Shown piece by piece: positions 42,402 through 53,735 of a stretch of 64,000 nucleotides of DNA. Under the pieces are notes generated by a model. The model saw only the letters and a program-made list of their open reading frames with translations, did no database searches and was not told the DNA's origin. Made by a program: the position numbers and the translations under genes. The stretch comes from Rhizoclosmatium globosum (Eukaryota; Chytridiomycota; Chytridiomycetes; Chytridiales; Chytriomycetaceae), in NCBI GenBank assembly GCA_002104985.1, contig MCGO01000192.1, positions 1 to 64,000 on the forward strand, in the 5' to 3' direction. Numbering within the stretch: the first letter of the stretch is position 1; every line of letters starts with the position of its first letter.

Positions 42402-43445
42402 TTACTTTCTCGATGATGTTTTTGGTGCAGCTGGTGGAGGCGCAGTTGACTTGGCTGTGGACTTTGGTGGTGCCGCTGGAGCTGGAGGTGAAGGCACTGG
42501 AGTTGGGAAAGTGCCTTCCTGTACCAAATTGGTGTGGACAGTGATGTTCACTCCAACTGGCGCACTCAACTTGGACCCAGTCAAGGCTAGCAACTTGGCA
42601 AACGAAATAGAATACTGTGCAAAGAAGGCATTCTGGTCGTTCGCGTATTGTTGGACATATGGACGAAGAGTGGCGTCAGCCGCCATTTTGCAATCGAGTG
42701 GAACCAGACAGTTTCCGGCAAGTGTTTGCTTGAAAATATCGTTATCAAATACTCCTGGGGTCTTATCAAATGGAGCAAACGTCTTGGACGTCAGGAGAGG
42801 ACTGATGGCTGCGTGAGCTCCTCTACAGAATACCAAAACAATAAGCTATGAAGAGAATAAGAAAAAGACGAACCCAAGAGTATGACTTCCAGTGGTAAGT
42901 ACCAACATATCCAACTTACTCAAACCCATTCGAGCGAAAGCGGCGGCAGCAGCGTCAACACTCTGGAAAGGATCACTTGGCAACAAATTAATATTATTTG
43001 GTGCGGTAGCATCCTGTCTTCCAGTCTGGAACGCAATCTTGGGTCCTCCACATGTTGCAACAGTAACGATTCCACCAAGAGCAATTACATCAGCCTTGGT
43101 AATTGGGGCGTTGGCTGGAACAAACACAGTAGCAAGACTTGGAGCGATACCCGCGTTTGCAGCGTTACTGAGCTCAGAGGCAAGAGTCAGACTTCCGTCC
43201 AAACCACCTGCATGTGTAGCAGCCACATATTCACCGGCGTCGTGGAATGTAGCACGGAGCCAGAGGGCAGCCAAGTTCTGGGAAGGCGCGTTTTGGAGAA
43301 TCTTGCTAAAAAGACATTCTCCTGGTCCTCGGATACGGTCCCAGAGCTGGTTGGTGGCGGTTTGGGCTTGTTGTTGGGTGAGTGAGCTGTACGCGTTCAC
43401 AGCGGAGACCGAGAGGAGGAGAGACACAATGGTTGATACTTTCAT
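42402..43445 (-). CDS. Secreted class II-like heme peroxidase, second copy
   Basis: Exons 42874-43445 and 42402-42822 give 330 residues, one more than the paralogue at 12273-13312, with the intron at the identical place (after HTLG). MKVSTIVSLLLSVSAVNAYS is a signal peptide. LWLRATFHDAGEY holds the distal Arg and His, LTTGSHTLGGAHAA the proximal side, and FDKTPGVFDNDIF the FDxTP signature. The donor is GTTCGT, an unusual start. The C-terminus differs from the paralogue: it is Pro/Ala/Ser/Thr-rich (PSPPAPAAPPKSTAKSTAPP) and basic at the end, likely O-glycosylated, not a membrane anchor. The two genes lie 30 kb apart on the same strand and are about half identical in the core by eye. Confidence 0.87.
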
Positions 43446-43811
43446 ATTTATCGTTTCAGTTTTGCGAAGTCTTTTTTATATGGGAATGGAGTGGTTAAGA
43501 TGCGCTTTTATGACAAAACCAGAACAAAGGAACAAAGGGTTTCCCATATGGACAAAGAGACAAAGAAATCAGACAAAGGATTGGAATAAAGCACAAAAAA
43601 ATTGCATCAATGCGTGTTTGTTCTCTTTGTCGTCTCTTTGTTGATAAAGACAAAGGGACAGAAATCTGAATGACACTGACATTTTTCTCAAGAAGTTTCA
43701 TTGTTTATTACATACCGAAGATCTTTAGTGTGATGAAAAAGATGAAAGGGCGTTATTGTTGACAAGAATTGTTTAAAATTCATTTATAACTTGTTGAATA
43801 AACTAACAACT
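43446..43811. repeat. Intergenic stretch with ACAAAG-type imperfect inverted repeats
   Basis: The stretch 43,520-43,665 contains repeated ACAAAG units on the plus strand (gacaaagagacaaagaaatc) and their reverse complement further on (ctctttgtcgtctctttgttg), followed by another direct copy (gataaagacaaagggacag). The two arms could pair to form a hairpin in RNA or DNA. No gene was recognised. Confidence 0.5.
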
Positions 43812-46259
43812 TCAAACAATAATCATACCATCAATCAAAGAGCTCTCCCCCACTTTTCTTCTCCAAACTCCATCACATTCAACCAAACCACCAGCATAAC
43901 CTGAACCGTTGACAACATCACCCAATACCTTCTCACGGCACGCAAAATATTCATGTCCAATAACGCTCTCATCCACTTGATCTTCTCCCATTCCATGACC
44001 CAGTGCAGCGCACTCGACACCATTGACAAATAAACTTGGACCAAATTCAACCTTTTTACCACACTCACATCTGTCCCCGTCAATACACTCCATTTCACTC
44101 AAAATAGCGCTGTACACAGCTTCACAATCTCCCTTGTACTCTTGGGCATCTGGCAGTGTCCAAGGGAACGCCCATGAGCTGCCTACTTTCACAGGATGGT
44201 ATGGAGTGATGACCAGTCCACTGTTTTGCAAACAAACAAGACGCGTGGTTGGCTTGTCGGCGAGTTTTGTGATAACCATGCAATGGATCTTTGCAGTGTG
44301 GCGCTGGTCCAGAGTCAAGACGCGTGAACCCTTTTGTAAAGACTTGACTGGAACAGTTGTGTTGTCAGCGAGGGTTGCAAGACAGTCGCCAGAGAAACAG
44401 ACTCCGTTTCTGTTGTTGTATCTACTCATATCAACTGGAGCGGCGGCAGTGACGGCGCTAAGAGACGCAGATGATGATGAGCGATAGTATGAAAATCTGC
44501 TACCACTTGGTTTAGGTGGTGGAAGTTTGATGAAAATTTCGTTGATCTCATCGCGCAGTGATTCAAACAGTGGACTCTGGTACACTTGGACTCCAGGATC
44601 TTTGAAGTTATTGCATTGCTAATTGACAAACATAAGTAAACTGAATAAAGTTCGTAGTTCAACTAACCTGCAAACGGTGTGCGTTCAATAAGGACAGCAA
44701 GTAGTGCTTACCCCAACGGTGGAAATACTCTGACATGAGAGCCTCCACAACTTGTCCCTCAACATCAACCAAAAGTTCCTTCAAGTGCTTCTTGTCGTCT
44801 CCAGGAGCCAGCTGAGTCCACACCTTGTTCAAATCCCCAGCCAATTCTTTGACAAGTCCAATCGCAGCATCAAACTCTCCTTTCTCCGCCAAGGCAAAGC
44901 CTTCCATAACCTTCTCGACCATCAACAAACGAGCCCATTGCCCAGCAACTCGATCAACACTCTCATCTCCACCTTTTCTGGCAGATACGACAATACTTCG
45001 TACAGTGGGGTCTTCTCTCTCAATACCACGACCCAACGAAATGTAACTCAAAGTGACTTTCAAGTACTCAGCTCTTACATTTGCTGGAAGTCGTCCAACC
45101 TGTACAATCAAATCCTTACTCAATGGACCACTTTGAACCGATCCCAAAGTGACTATGACACCTCCATCAGCAGCACTACTTGCCTCATCAACCACCTCAA
45201 CATGGTGGTTGCCAAAAATAGACGAATCACCACGAAGAACCTGGATTTGCGCACCACCCAGTGGCTCAATCTTGACTGTGATTCGCTTCAAAGCGCTAGC
45301 CAACAAGTTTGCAGCAGCATCAACAAACACAGTTCCAACGAAACCAGCATCTGGAATGAAGTTGAACGAGCCGTTTCCAAGATGTGCAAGACTGTTCAAG
45401 AGTTGGGAATCGAGATTGTATCCGAATCCAAACGTGTTGATAATACAGGGAAGCTCCCCGTGAAATTTCTTGTTCTTCCTTGTTTGGAGCATAGCAACCT
45501 CGCCTGGAGGAGGGCGGATATTTGGCTGACCGTCTAAACATGATTATGTCAGCGAAAATGTTGGGGAGGGTTCAAATAGGTCACCCCTCACCTGTGAAGA
45601 GCAAAATGGCACTAACAGCACCATTCGAATTATTCGGGCCGGCAGCAATTACATCCAAGGCATCGTCAAGACCGGCCCCTGATAAACTTATTTAATAAAA
45701 TCCATTATGTTGCTTTCATGATTGTACTCACAAATGTTGGTGGATCCAGTTGTCTCCAAGCTCTCCATGACGTCACTCACATTCCGTCTGCCTTCCGCGT
45801 CCATTCTCGTCATTTCAAATTCAACCTTAGAATCATCTGAAAAGGAAACAATAGACAAGAAGTCGTCCTCGCCAAGTGACGCAACAACAGTCTTCACAGC
45901 ATGCTTCACAAGATCCAGCAGCGTGAGTCCGTCAGTCTCTTTATCGCCTGCTTCAGTCTTGAGTGAGACAGTGTCGTCCATTGAGCCGGAACTGTTCAAA
46001 GGTTCATTATTTAGATGCTTGTTCATTGAGGGTAATGAACAGGGCCAGGCTGGCAGGGTGGGAGCCGAGCGAAAGCTACTTACAGATCTACAACACAAAC
46101 GACACGTAGGGGACTGCGAGAAGATGTTGCTGGAGGCTTGATAGAGAGGAGAACTGTGTCCTTGCGTTCAATTACTGCATGCGTAGCAAGGAGCTGCACT
46201 GGGCCCACAGTAGAGGCATCATAGCTGGGAAGACTTTGGTCCTCAGTTGCAGAGGTCAT
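43812..46259 (-). CDS. VWA-Vint protein (von Willebrand A plus Hint/hedgehog-type domain)
   Basis: Multi-exon gene from ATG 46259 (MTSATEDQSLPSYDASTVGP). The VWA domain has a complete MIDAS: VVCVVDLSGSMDD, a Thr in SLETTGSTNI and LLFTDGQPN. A middle domain (about 45.5-44.6 kb) covers FGFGYNLDSQLLNSLAHLGN and GNGSFNFIPDAGFVGTVFVD and is helical after that (the Vwaint region). The C-terminus is a Hint fold: RNGVCFSGDCLATLADNTTV, PVKSLQKGSRVLTLD and LVCLQNSGLVITPYHPVKVG. The start cysteine and the TPxH motif used in hedgehog-type self-processing are present. There is no downstream extein of note: the protein ends shortly after. Vint proteins are known from fungi and protists, with an unclear role. 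No signal peptide, so cytosolic. Confidence 0.85.
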
Positions 46260-46508
46260 CTTATTCAAATTCAGTTGAGTTTGTTTGGTAGGTTTTTGGT
46301 GGGAGCTTTTGTTGTTTGGGTGTCTATCCGCGGACTTCCGAAATTGATTTCTCCTTCTCTCAGCCCCCCAAACTGAAAACCAAAAAAGGATACGTGTTTG
46401 TAGTTCTACCAAAAGAATATAACAAGCTATACAAAGAACAAATAAAAAAAAGAAGTCTCGTGTCACCCAACAAGGCGTAACATCTACAAAACACAGGTCT
46501 GCCGCAAT

Positions 46509-48213
46509 TTACAATTCCCAATCTAAAATCTCACAAGCAGGAAAGCATCTTGATAACTCCGCCACAGCCCATACTTTAAATTCGCCCACAAGAAACTCCG
46601 GAACACCATATGTCATCACGGGAGGTTCATGAAGCGATGCAGAGCCTCCGGTTTCAATAATGCAATCTTCAAAGTCTTCAGCAAGCTCGTGCTTGAGGAA
46701 CTGCTTCACACCCTTCTTGATGGCGACCCGGGCATCCTTGGGGAGGTACTTGAAATCTTTCATGAGTTTTTGGAGAATTCTGTGGAGGTCTTTCAGTCTT
46801 GATAAAAAAGAGTGAATCAAGACTTACACGTTGTATCTGACCATTCTAATACCGTTCTTGCTCACAACAATGACATTTTCAGAGAAAGCACTCAATGCGT
46901 TCGGTTCTTCTGCCTCCTCGTCTGCATCTGCGTCATCTTCTTGCACTGAGGCATCATCACTTGATGACCGCAATTTCTTCGTCAATGGCGAAGGCTCGTA
47001 ATCTGATGACCCACGTTTCTTGTTGTTACCGTCGTTAGAGTTACCATTGTTGCCGACCATCATACGTCCACCCTTTCTACCCATTCCGTTTGCGTTACCC
47101 GTTCCATCATCTCCAGCATTATTTGACACGCCACCCAAACAACTGCGGTCTCCAAACAGCAAAGGCGTACTGGCGTGAACAAACTGGTCCTCCATGAAAC
47201 GCAAGAAACGGTGCTGTAGGTGCTCGGGAATGGCATGCGTGACGTTTGCCTTAAGTGAAGTTTGTGCAACAAGGCGAACTTCGGGAAGGTTGTGTTGTTC
47301 ACGAAAGTATTTCGTAGCTTTGGACATGGCAGGAAGGACTCGTTGGAAATGTGGATAGCCTGCGGAGATATAGTATTAGTTTTAAGAGTTTAAAGATAGT
47401 GGAAGGTGCGAAAAGGAGTTAAGAAAAAGGGGCAACAGAATTGTCAAATGCCAAGCAGGAAAGGTGGCACGTTTTCTTCCCTTGACAGCTCATAGCGGAT
47501 ATATACTTTGTGACTCAATCCATTGTGGACAATATAAAGCTTGATGTATGGACGCCATCCTCCCATCATTAAATAAGTTGAGGAGGGTTGAAATACTTAC
47601 GAACACGAACAATATCAGTCCAAGCGCGGTAATTCAGAGTATTCGGTTCACCAGAAGTTAGAAGAGGAGGAGGAGGGACAGTAAAGTCAATCTTTTCATC
47701 TTCGCTGTCAGTAACGTTTGAAGGAGCCCGTCCAAGAGCACGGCGACTGAGTAGTGGGCCTTGTTTCTTCAGCAACTGCAGTTGTTGGGGCTTTTCCACT
47801 GCAGCCGACTGTTTAAGCAGCAATGGAGGTGCCGTGTTAGTTGAGGCTGACGCGCGGGTGTTTCGCTGAGACTTGAAAGCTGTCAAGAGAGCAGGAAAGG
47901 CAAGGGTCAGCCAGGAACAAACCACCACCACCACCACCACCACCGCCACACAAACAAACACACCCGCATCCTTGTCCTTGTCCTTGTCCTTCTCTTTCTC
48001 TTTCTGGTTCTGATTCTGATTTGGCAGTTTTGCACTTGAGATGAACGGCGAGGGCTCGGGCGTTGGTTCTGGCGCCGGCTTTTGCTTCAGCGCGGCAACG
48101 GCCTTTCGCAGTTCGGACACTTCGGCGGCGAGGGCGGCAAACTCGGACTGAAGCTGAAGATGCGCGGCTTCAACGGCGGCGAGGCGCGTGTCCGAAAGTT
48201 GAGACGCGTCCAT
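46509..48213 (-). CDS. Coiled-coil protein with unrecognised conserved-looking core
   Basis: From ATG 48213, exon 1 reads MDASQLSDTRLAAVEAAHLQ then EVSELRKAVAALKQKPAPEP, a coiled coil. A KEKEKDKDKDKD stretch marks the exon end at about 47,966. A (CAC)n run lies in the intron. Exons that follow contain DSEDEKIDFTVPPPPLLTSG, RAWTDIVR, then SKATKYFREQHNLPEVRLVA, THAIPEHLQHRFLRFMEDQF, a low-complexity Asn/Gly and acidic part with PLTKKLRSS, NVIVVSKNGIRMVRYN, and DLHRILQKLMKDFKYLPKDA. The last residues read EILDWEL. It looks nuclear (basic stretches, acidic run). I do not recognise the family. The start is only 48 bp from the divergent glycosyltransferase start. Confidence 0.5.
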
Positions 48214-48261
48214 TCTTTCAAGTTGTTTGACAGCTCAAATTCTAACTGGAAAATTATACAC

Positions 48262-51200
48262 ATGCCCGAAAACAAACTGACAACTGCTCAGTCGCTGCGC
48301 TTCTCCTGGGGGAATATTAATGCTCTGTGGGTTGCTCTGACAGCAGTTGTGGCGGGTGTTTGGCTCTATTCCAGCCAACCTACTGATTCTCGCCTCAAAC
48401 AAGTCAAACCGCCTACGAAGGCCCACTTAGGTGGTCCGTTGAGCTTTATTTACTCGCTTATCTAACATTATAATTAGCACAGAACAAGTTTATCAACAGA
48501 ATTCTCAGTCAACGAGGTATGTTCTAACTGAAGTTCCAACAACACATCTGACTTCCTCATCTAGAGTCTCCCACAATCCATCTCATGTGGACTACGCCTC
48601 CAAACACATTTACACTTCTAAACTACAAAGTACTTGATTCATATCTGTATCACGACCCAACAACAAAGTTTGTCATTCACGCCACTCACTTAAACACGTC
48701 CCATTTCGTATCGTACCTACACGCCGGGTACAATATTACCATAAATCCAATATCGGACTCTGCAATTTGGTCTCTCGCAACAACACCGACTCCCGAAGCC
48801 CCAGACGCTTGTCCAGGACGGCGTTGGCTCGAACGAATTGAAGAATACCGGAAAACAAGCCCGTACTTTTACTCCCATTTGACAGATTATCTCCGCTTCT
48901 GTATTTTGTACAAATATGGCGGAGTCTACTCAGACTTTGACGCCATCCAACTCTCCAAGTGGAACATTCCCCAAGAACGTTCAACTCCTCCCGTACCGCT
49001 CGCATTTATTGGTGCAGACAGTGCATCAGGCGCGCCACCTCGCGAAATGGGATCTATCCATCCATCTGGACCTTCTAATTGTACTTGGTGCTTTTACCAA
49101 GACGACAAGTACCTTGCTCCAGGTGTAATGGGAACTCCACCAGGCCACCTTCTCGTCAAAACAGCTCTTGAAATTGGATTTGAGCGGAACACATATGATC
49201 CGATGGTTTTCAACGCTGTGGGTCCAAAAGCTGTCACGCTCGCATACCAAGAACTGAACTCGAAAGGCTTGGTTGCAGATGTTGAAGTCCTCAGGCGTCC
49301 GGTTTTGTACCCTTACTCCTACTTGACAAGTTGGAAAGTATTTAAAGCTGCTCCCGGGGCTGCGAACAAGACAAATACTGGTGGTGACGGAGAAGCGGGT
49401 GGAGAATCTTTGATCAAAAAGGGACTCTCGCTTCATTTATACGGACACAAAACGAAAGGAATGGTGGCAGAAAATGGGTCTGTGTTGGACTATATTGTGA
49501 GGAAACAGAGTGTCATTAAGAGGAAGTATGAGTTTGGAAGTTTAAACATTACCGACGTTGATCCAGTCAATGATGTGGCATCAAAGACACCAAACCACGA
49601 GCTGAAAGTACCGCGCTTTCTTGGAATCTCAAAGTATATTCATCACGTTCCAGACGTACGGATCCTTGTCGACACGCGTCATTTGGAGGTGGCAAAGGTT
49701 GAAACTGAATCTTTACTGCTCACTCTCAAAATTGCAGCAAAACACGGAAAAGTGCGCCTTGCGTCAACTAATTTAAAAGATCAGTCCGCCTGGAAACCTG
49801 AGCTTGTGTTTTCAAACGTTTCGCCTGCTATTGCAAACTTCTATCTCTCTCGTCTCATGTACCAAATTAATCCGTCCTTGGATAGAGATAACATAACAGT
49901 CACCGCCGCATTCTTATCCACCACACTCCAATCAACAATACCAATCTACAACCTCCCAAGTCTTCTCACAATAATGATCAAAACGACAGACAGGATGTCT
50001 AAAGTCTTCAGTCTCGTGACATCAATTCTGGAGTACCACCCAAATATTACAACAATTGTAACTGACGACGGTCATGTTGACCCTGCCAAATCAACAAGAC
50101 CCGAGGGCCCCCAACGGGGTTTCTACTACTTACCACTTCCACACGATGTTGGTCTAAGTGCAGGTCGCAATAGAATGGTTGAACGAATTCGAACTCCCTA
50201 CGTCCTCACCCTTGACGACGACTTTACAATCAACCAAGACTCTGACTTCACCCACCTCCTCCACGCTCTCGAAACTCCTCCAAAACACAACCCTTCCACA
50301 CTCTTCTCAATCGCTGCCGGAAAGATCCCCGCCGACGAAGGCCGCTTCGGAATCGACTACTGCGGTCTGATGACGCAAACCCCATCCCGGACCCTCCGCC
50401 TCGACGCTGGTCGTGTAACCCCTGGCCTCGACCACGAAGGCTGCATCGAAGTCGACTTTGTTCCAAATGTCTTTGTCGCACGAACAGATTTCTTACGTAC
50501 CCAGCTCCGATGGGATGAAACCCTCAAACTCGGCGAACACGAAGACTTTTTCTGGAGGGCGAAGCAGATGGGTGCCAGGACACTCACATGCCCAAGCGTA
50601 CGGTTTTACCATGATCAGGTGGCGCATTGGAAGGGGGTTACGGATTATGATAAGAAACGTGCAAGAGTGTTCGATTTTTGGAAGGTTGCCTTACGGAAGC
50701 ACGGGTTTGTGCGGTTGGTTAGTTTTGGACGGATTGTTATGGATCTTGTTTGTAAGTTCAGACAAAAGGATATTTGACTGTTACTTACTTTTTCTATTAC
50801 TAGTGCCTAAACCTATTGAGAGCTTGCAAGTTACGAATGTTTTGTCGAGGTCTGTCTATCTGACATGGATATCTTCTGCGGCTTCCTTCAAAATCCTCCA
50901 GTCATCCAATGGAGGACTGAATTGGGCCCCTATTAACCAAGGACAAGGAGAAAACTATGAGCAGGTACCTCATCGTATTTCAAACGCTCTCAACGGTTTC
51001 CAACGGCCTGAAGGAAGTGAGAATTGGATTACGGTGTATGGACTGAGACCAGGGGTTGAATACAAGTTCCGAATCCACGCAGGGAATCGATTCTTGTATT
51101 TAGAGGGTGGGGTTGAAACATCTGTGGTTACTTTGACCGCCGAGACAGAGAAAGGTAATACTGCTCCTTTCGTCGAGTTTTTAGCTTACAAATTGGTTCT

Positions 51201-51845
51201 ACAGAACGCAATCTATTGCAAAATCCATCCTTTGAAACAGGATCGACATCACCTTATGTCATTTCCCGAAACAACACTTACAATCTTGTCCCTATCTCCT
51301 CCGTTGACAACCTCGGCCAAACGGATTATACCGAATCATCTCTCTTAAAATACCGCCGAACTAGTCACACTGGATTCCGTAGCGAAATCACAACCGTTGG
51401 ATACATGCTTCGACACAGATCCCTTGCCTCTCTTTCCCAGTTCATTCCAGCTGTTCCTCATTTCATCAACAACAAGAAGGGCACGAAAATTCTGGTCAGT
51501 ATGCATAGCAGAATTGACGCGCTGTTCGACGTGGAAGAAGGAATGAGTTGGCGTGTCAACGTGAAAGTATGGTTTAGTGAGCTTTCTCCCTCAATCGCCA
51601 TGAGCGATAAATATGAAGAGGAAGAAGGGGAAGTTAAGAGTGCAATGTTGGAGTGGGGACCAGCGGACATGGAAGTAAAGGAAGAGTTTGATAGATCGGT
51701 TATTGGATGGCAAGGACGTACCATTTGTATTTGCGTTGGAGAAGGAGGATGGATGGGACGTGTGAGAGGCGTTGAAGTGTCTGGTGTTTTGGAGACATTC
51801 CGAGGAAGTGTTACCTGGGATGAGTGGGTTGTCGTAATTGAGTAA
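48262..51845 (+). CDS. Type II membrane glycosyltransferase fusion: GT32 + GT12-like + Fn3 + sugar-binding module
   Basis: Exons splice in frame from ATG 48262. MPENKLTTAQSLRFSWGNIN precedes one membrane helix (NALWVALTAVVAGVWLY), the signal anchor. The first domain is GT32 (alpha-1,4-GlcNAc/Gal-transferase-like): SPTIHLMWTTPPNTFTLLNY, DYLRFCILYKYGGVYSDFDA with its DxD, and VGPKAVTLAYQEL. The second is GT12/B4GALNT-like: LSAGRNRMVERIRTPYVLTL then DDDFTINQDSDF, and FWRAKQMGARTLTCPSV. After another intron comes an Fn3 domain (PKPIESLQVTNVLSRSVYLT ... GLRPGVEYKFRIHAGNRF), and across a last intron RNLLQNPSFETGSTSPY opens a jelly-roll-like C-terminal module. The layout suggests a Golgi enzyme making two linkages in sequence, with binding domains for its acceptor. 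Sugar specificity cannot be read. Confidence 0.8.
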
Positions 51846-51928
51846 TTATGTGTACGAGTTTCAGTTGTTTTATTCACAATTTATAGGGATATATAAAGAT
51901 TCATAACTTGTATGCAATTTCGTAGCAA

Positions 51929-52420
51929 TTAGACCCACATAGCATGGTCGAATGGAAGGGCGGAGGAACGGGCAGCTTCTTTTTGAGCCTTTTGCTCATC
52001 AGCAGGAGTTGGTCTTGCAACAACTAGTGGGCAGTTGGCGTTTTGGATACAGTATTGAGAAACAGAGCCCAAGAAGAAGCTCTCAAGATGGCTTTTTCCT
52101 GAAGAACCGAGAACGAGAATGTCTGGCTGAGTTTCATCGACAAGCTTGCAGATGGCTTCGCCAGCTCTTTCGGAACACAACACACGAACAGCAAAGAACT
52201 TGTCGGTGTGGGTTGGGTCGGCAAGGGCTCTGATGAGTGTCTTGGCGTGTGCAATTTTGACTTCCCTTTCGGCTTCACTTTCAGTGATCATGATGACAGT
52301 GATGATATCGGATGGACGGGCCATGTTGTTGAGCGTAAAGTTGAGGGCTGCCACGGAATGGACTGACTCGTCAATAGCGACGTAAATCTTCTTGGATACA
52401 GTGGAAACTGGAGTAAGCAT
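51929..52420 (-). CDS. Universal stress protein (UspA) family, canonical ATP-loop member 1
   Basis: Single exon, 163 residues. The opening KIYVAIDESVHSVAALNFTL carries the conserved Asp and Ser of the USP fold. VLGSSGKSHLESFFLGSVSQ is a complete G-x2-G-x9-G-S loop, the ATP-binding motif of the MJ0577 class. The last strand, NANCPLVVARPTPADEQKAQ, completes the Rossmann-like fold. USP proteins bind ATP or dimerise without it, and act in stress survival. It is transcribed divergently from the next member, 488 bp away, and has no intron, although the intron-bearing copies are interrupted just after its EAERE motif. It is the only array member on this strand. Confidence 0.93.
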   Translation of the reverse strand: MLTPVSTVSKKIYVAIDESVHSVAALNFTLNNMARPSDIITVIMITESEAEREVKIAHAKTLIRALADPTHTDKFFAVRVLCSERAGEAICKLVDETQPDILVLGSSGKSHLESFFLGSVSQYCIQNANCPLVVARPTPADEQKAQKEAARSSALPFDHAMWV

Positions 52421-52512
52421 TATTTTGGTTTTGTTTTTATGTGTTTTGTGTGGGATGGGGCAAAGGGGGCTCCCAGGTTTTTATGTGCCTGCTTATTAAT
52501 TGTTACAGTGTG

Positions 52513-52617
52513 TGAGTCAGGCAAAGGTTCCTAAATGTTCCGACTTGGTGAGTCACAGTGAGCGAAGGAAAAGGATTCGTTTCGATTGGAAGGGGTGGCT
52601 GCTTGGTTGGTGAGTCA
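52513..52617. promoter_or_regulatory. Three TGAGTCA (bZIP/AP-1-like) sites between divergent USP genes
   Basis: TGAGTCA occurs at 52,513-52,519, 52,549-52,555 and 52,611-52,617. The sequence is the binding site of Gcn4/AP-1-type bZIP factors. They lie upstream of both divergent USP genes (starts at 52,420 and 52,909). Confidence 0.5.
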
Positions 52618-52908
52618 TATCCGCGTCACACCATTTTGGGATACATTTGAAAGCCACGTGTTTCGTTACTTCTCCAAAACTCTTCCTGAATCAACCAATT
52701 TTGTTAGTAGCATCACCCCGTAGCCTTTCTATCCCAACCACTACCAGCGTATGGATACCCTACTGTAGTTTCACACTTAAATTTCTTTGCATTGCACATC
52801 GGAAGTGGCGCGTTCATAACGGCAACCTTGGAGCAGTGCACTTCTTGGACATCACTCAAGAGATCCATTTACTCCAGAAGATCATTCTAACCTGTAACTA
52901 GATCTTAA

Positions 52909-53442
52909 ATGAGCTCCCGTAACATCTTTGTCGCTGTTGACGAATCCAGCCACTCTGTTGGTGCCTACAACTTTGCCCTTGACAACATTGCCAAGAAGGA
53001 CGATATTGTCACTGTTATTGCTGTCGTTTCTTCTGAGAGTGAGCGTGAGATGGTGAGTCAAAGTTCAACCATTTAAGTGCTATTACAAATTCTCATATTC
53101 CTCTTTTTAAAGGCTGTCGAGAGAACTACCACCTTGATCCGCGCGATTGCTGACCCTGACCACCTCGATGTGAAGTACAAGGTTCAAGTCCTTGTTCCAA
53201 CCGCGCTCCAGAAGATCGGCCCCCTTCTTTGCGACCTTGTTGACGAGAAGAAGCCAGATATGCTTGTTCTCGGATCGGCTGGAAAGAGCCACCTTGAAGG
53301 ATTCCTCGTCGGCTCCGTCTCGAATCACTGTATTGCTCATGCCAACTGCCCAGTTATTGTTGCGCGTGTCACTCCAGCCGATGAGCTCAAGGCTCAGAAG
53401 AAGGCTTCCCGCATTCCCCAGAACCACCCAATGTATGTCTAA
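52909..53442 (+). CDS. Universal stress protein family, canonical ATP-loop member 2
   Basis: Exons 52909-53052 and 53113-53442 (intron gtgagt...tttaaag, 60 nt) give 157 residues. NIFVAVDESSHSVGAYNFAL opens the fold, and VLGSAGKSHLEGFLVGSVSN is a complete G-x2-G-x9-G-S ATP loop. The fold ends with NCPVIVARVTPADELKAQKK, then NHPMYV, like member 1 (ending DHAMWV). The intron falls in phase 0 right after SESEREM, a position shared by members 5, 6 and 8. It is the closest relative of member 1. Codon use is strongly biased, as in highly expressed genes, unlike the later array members. Confidence 0.93.
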
Positions 53443-53735
53443 GGAATCCAGGTTTAATATATTTTTGCATGTTAATATAAATGTCTATATTGAAATAAAG
53501 AATTTCAAGTTAATCTACCTTATATTTACTATAAAAGCATAACCCTCACTCAATGGGAGAAGGTGGATAAAAAATGTTAATCAGATTTGTGATTGCTCTC
53601 TATTTTTGCCATTGCTGCTGGCAAGTGCATTGGAAGCGGAGAGGGGCTGGTAGTGTGGCTGGTGGTGGCAGTGCAGCTCCTGATAAAAGCTGCAGAAAGT
53701 CATCAGGAAACCACAGTCCCTAATTCAGTCACGAA

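Noticed and set aside
47920..47946. (CAC)n run as a CRISPR-like or minisatellite array
   Set aside because: It is a simple trinucleotide run within an intron, with no spacers.
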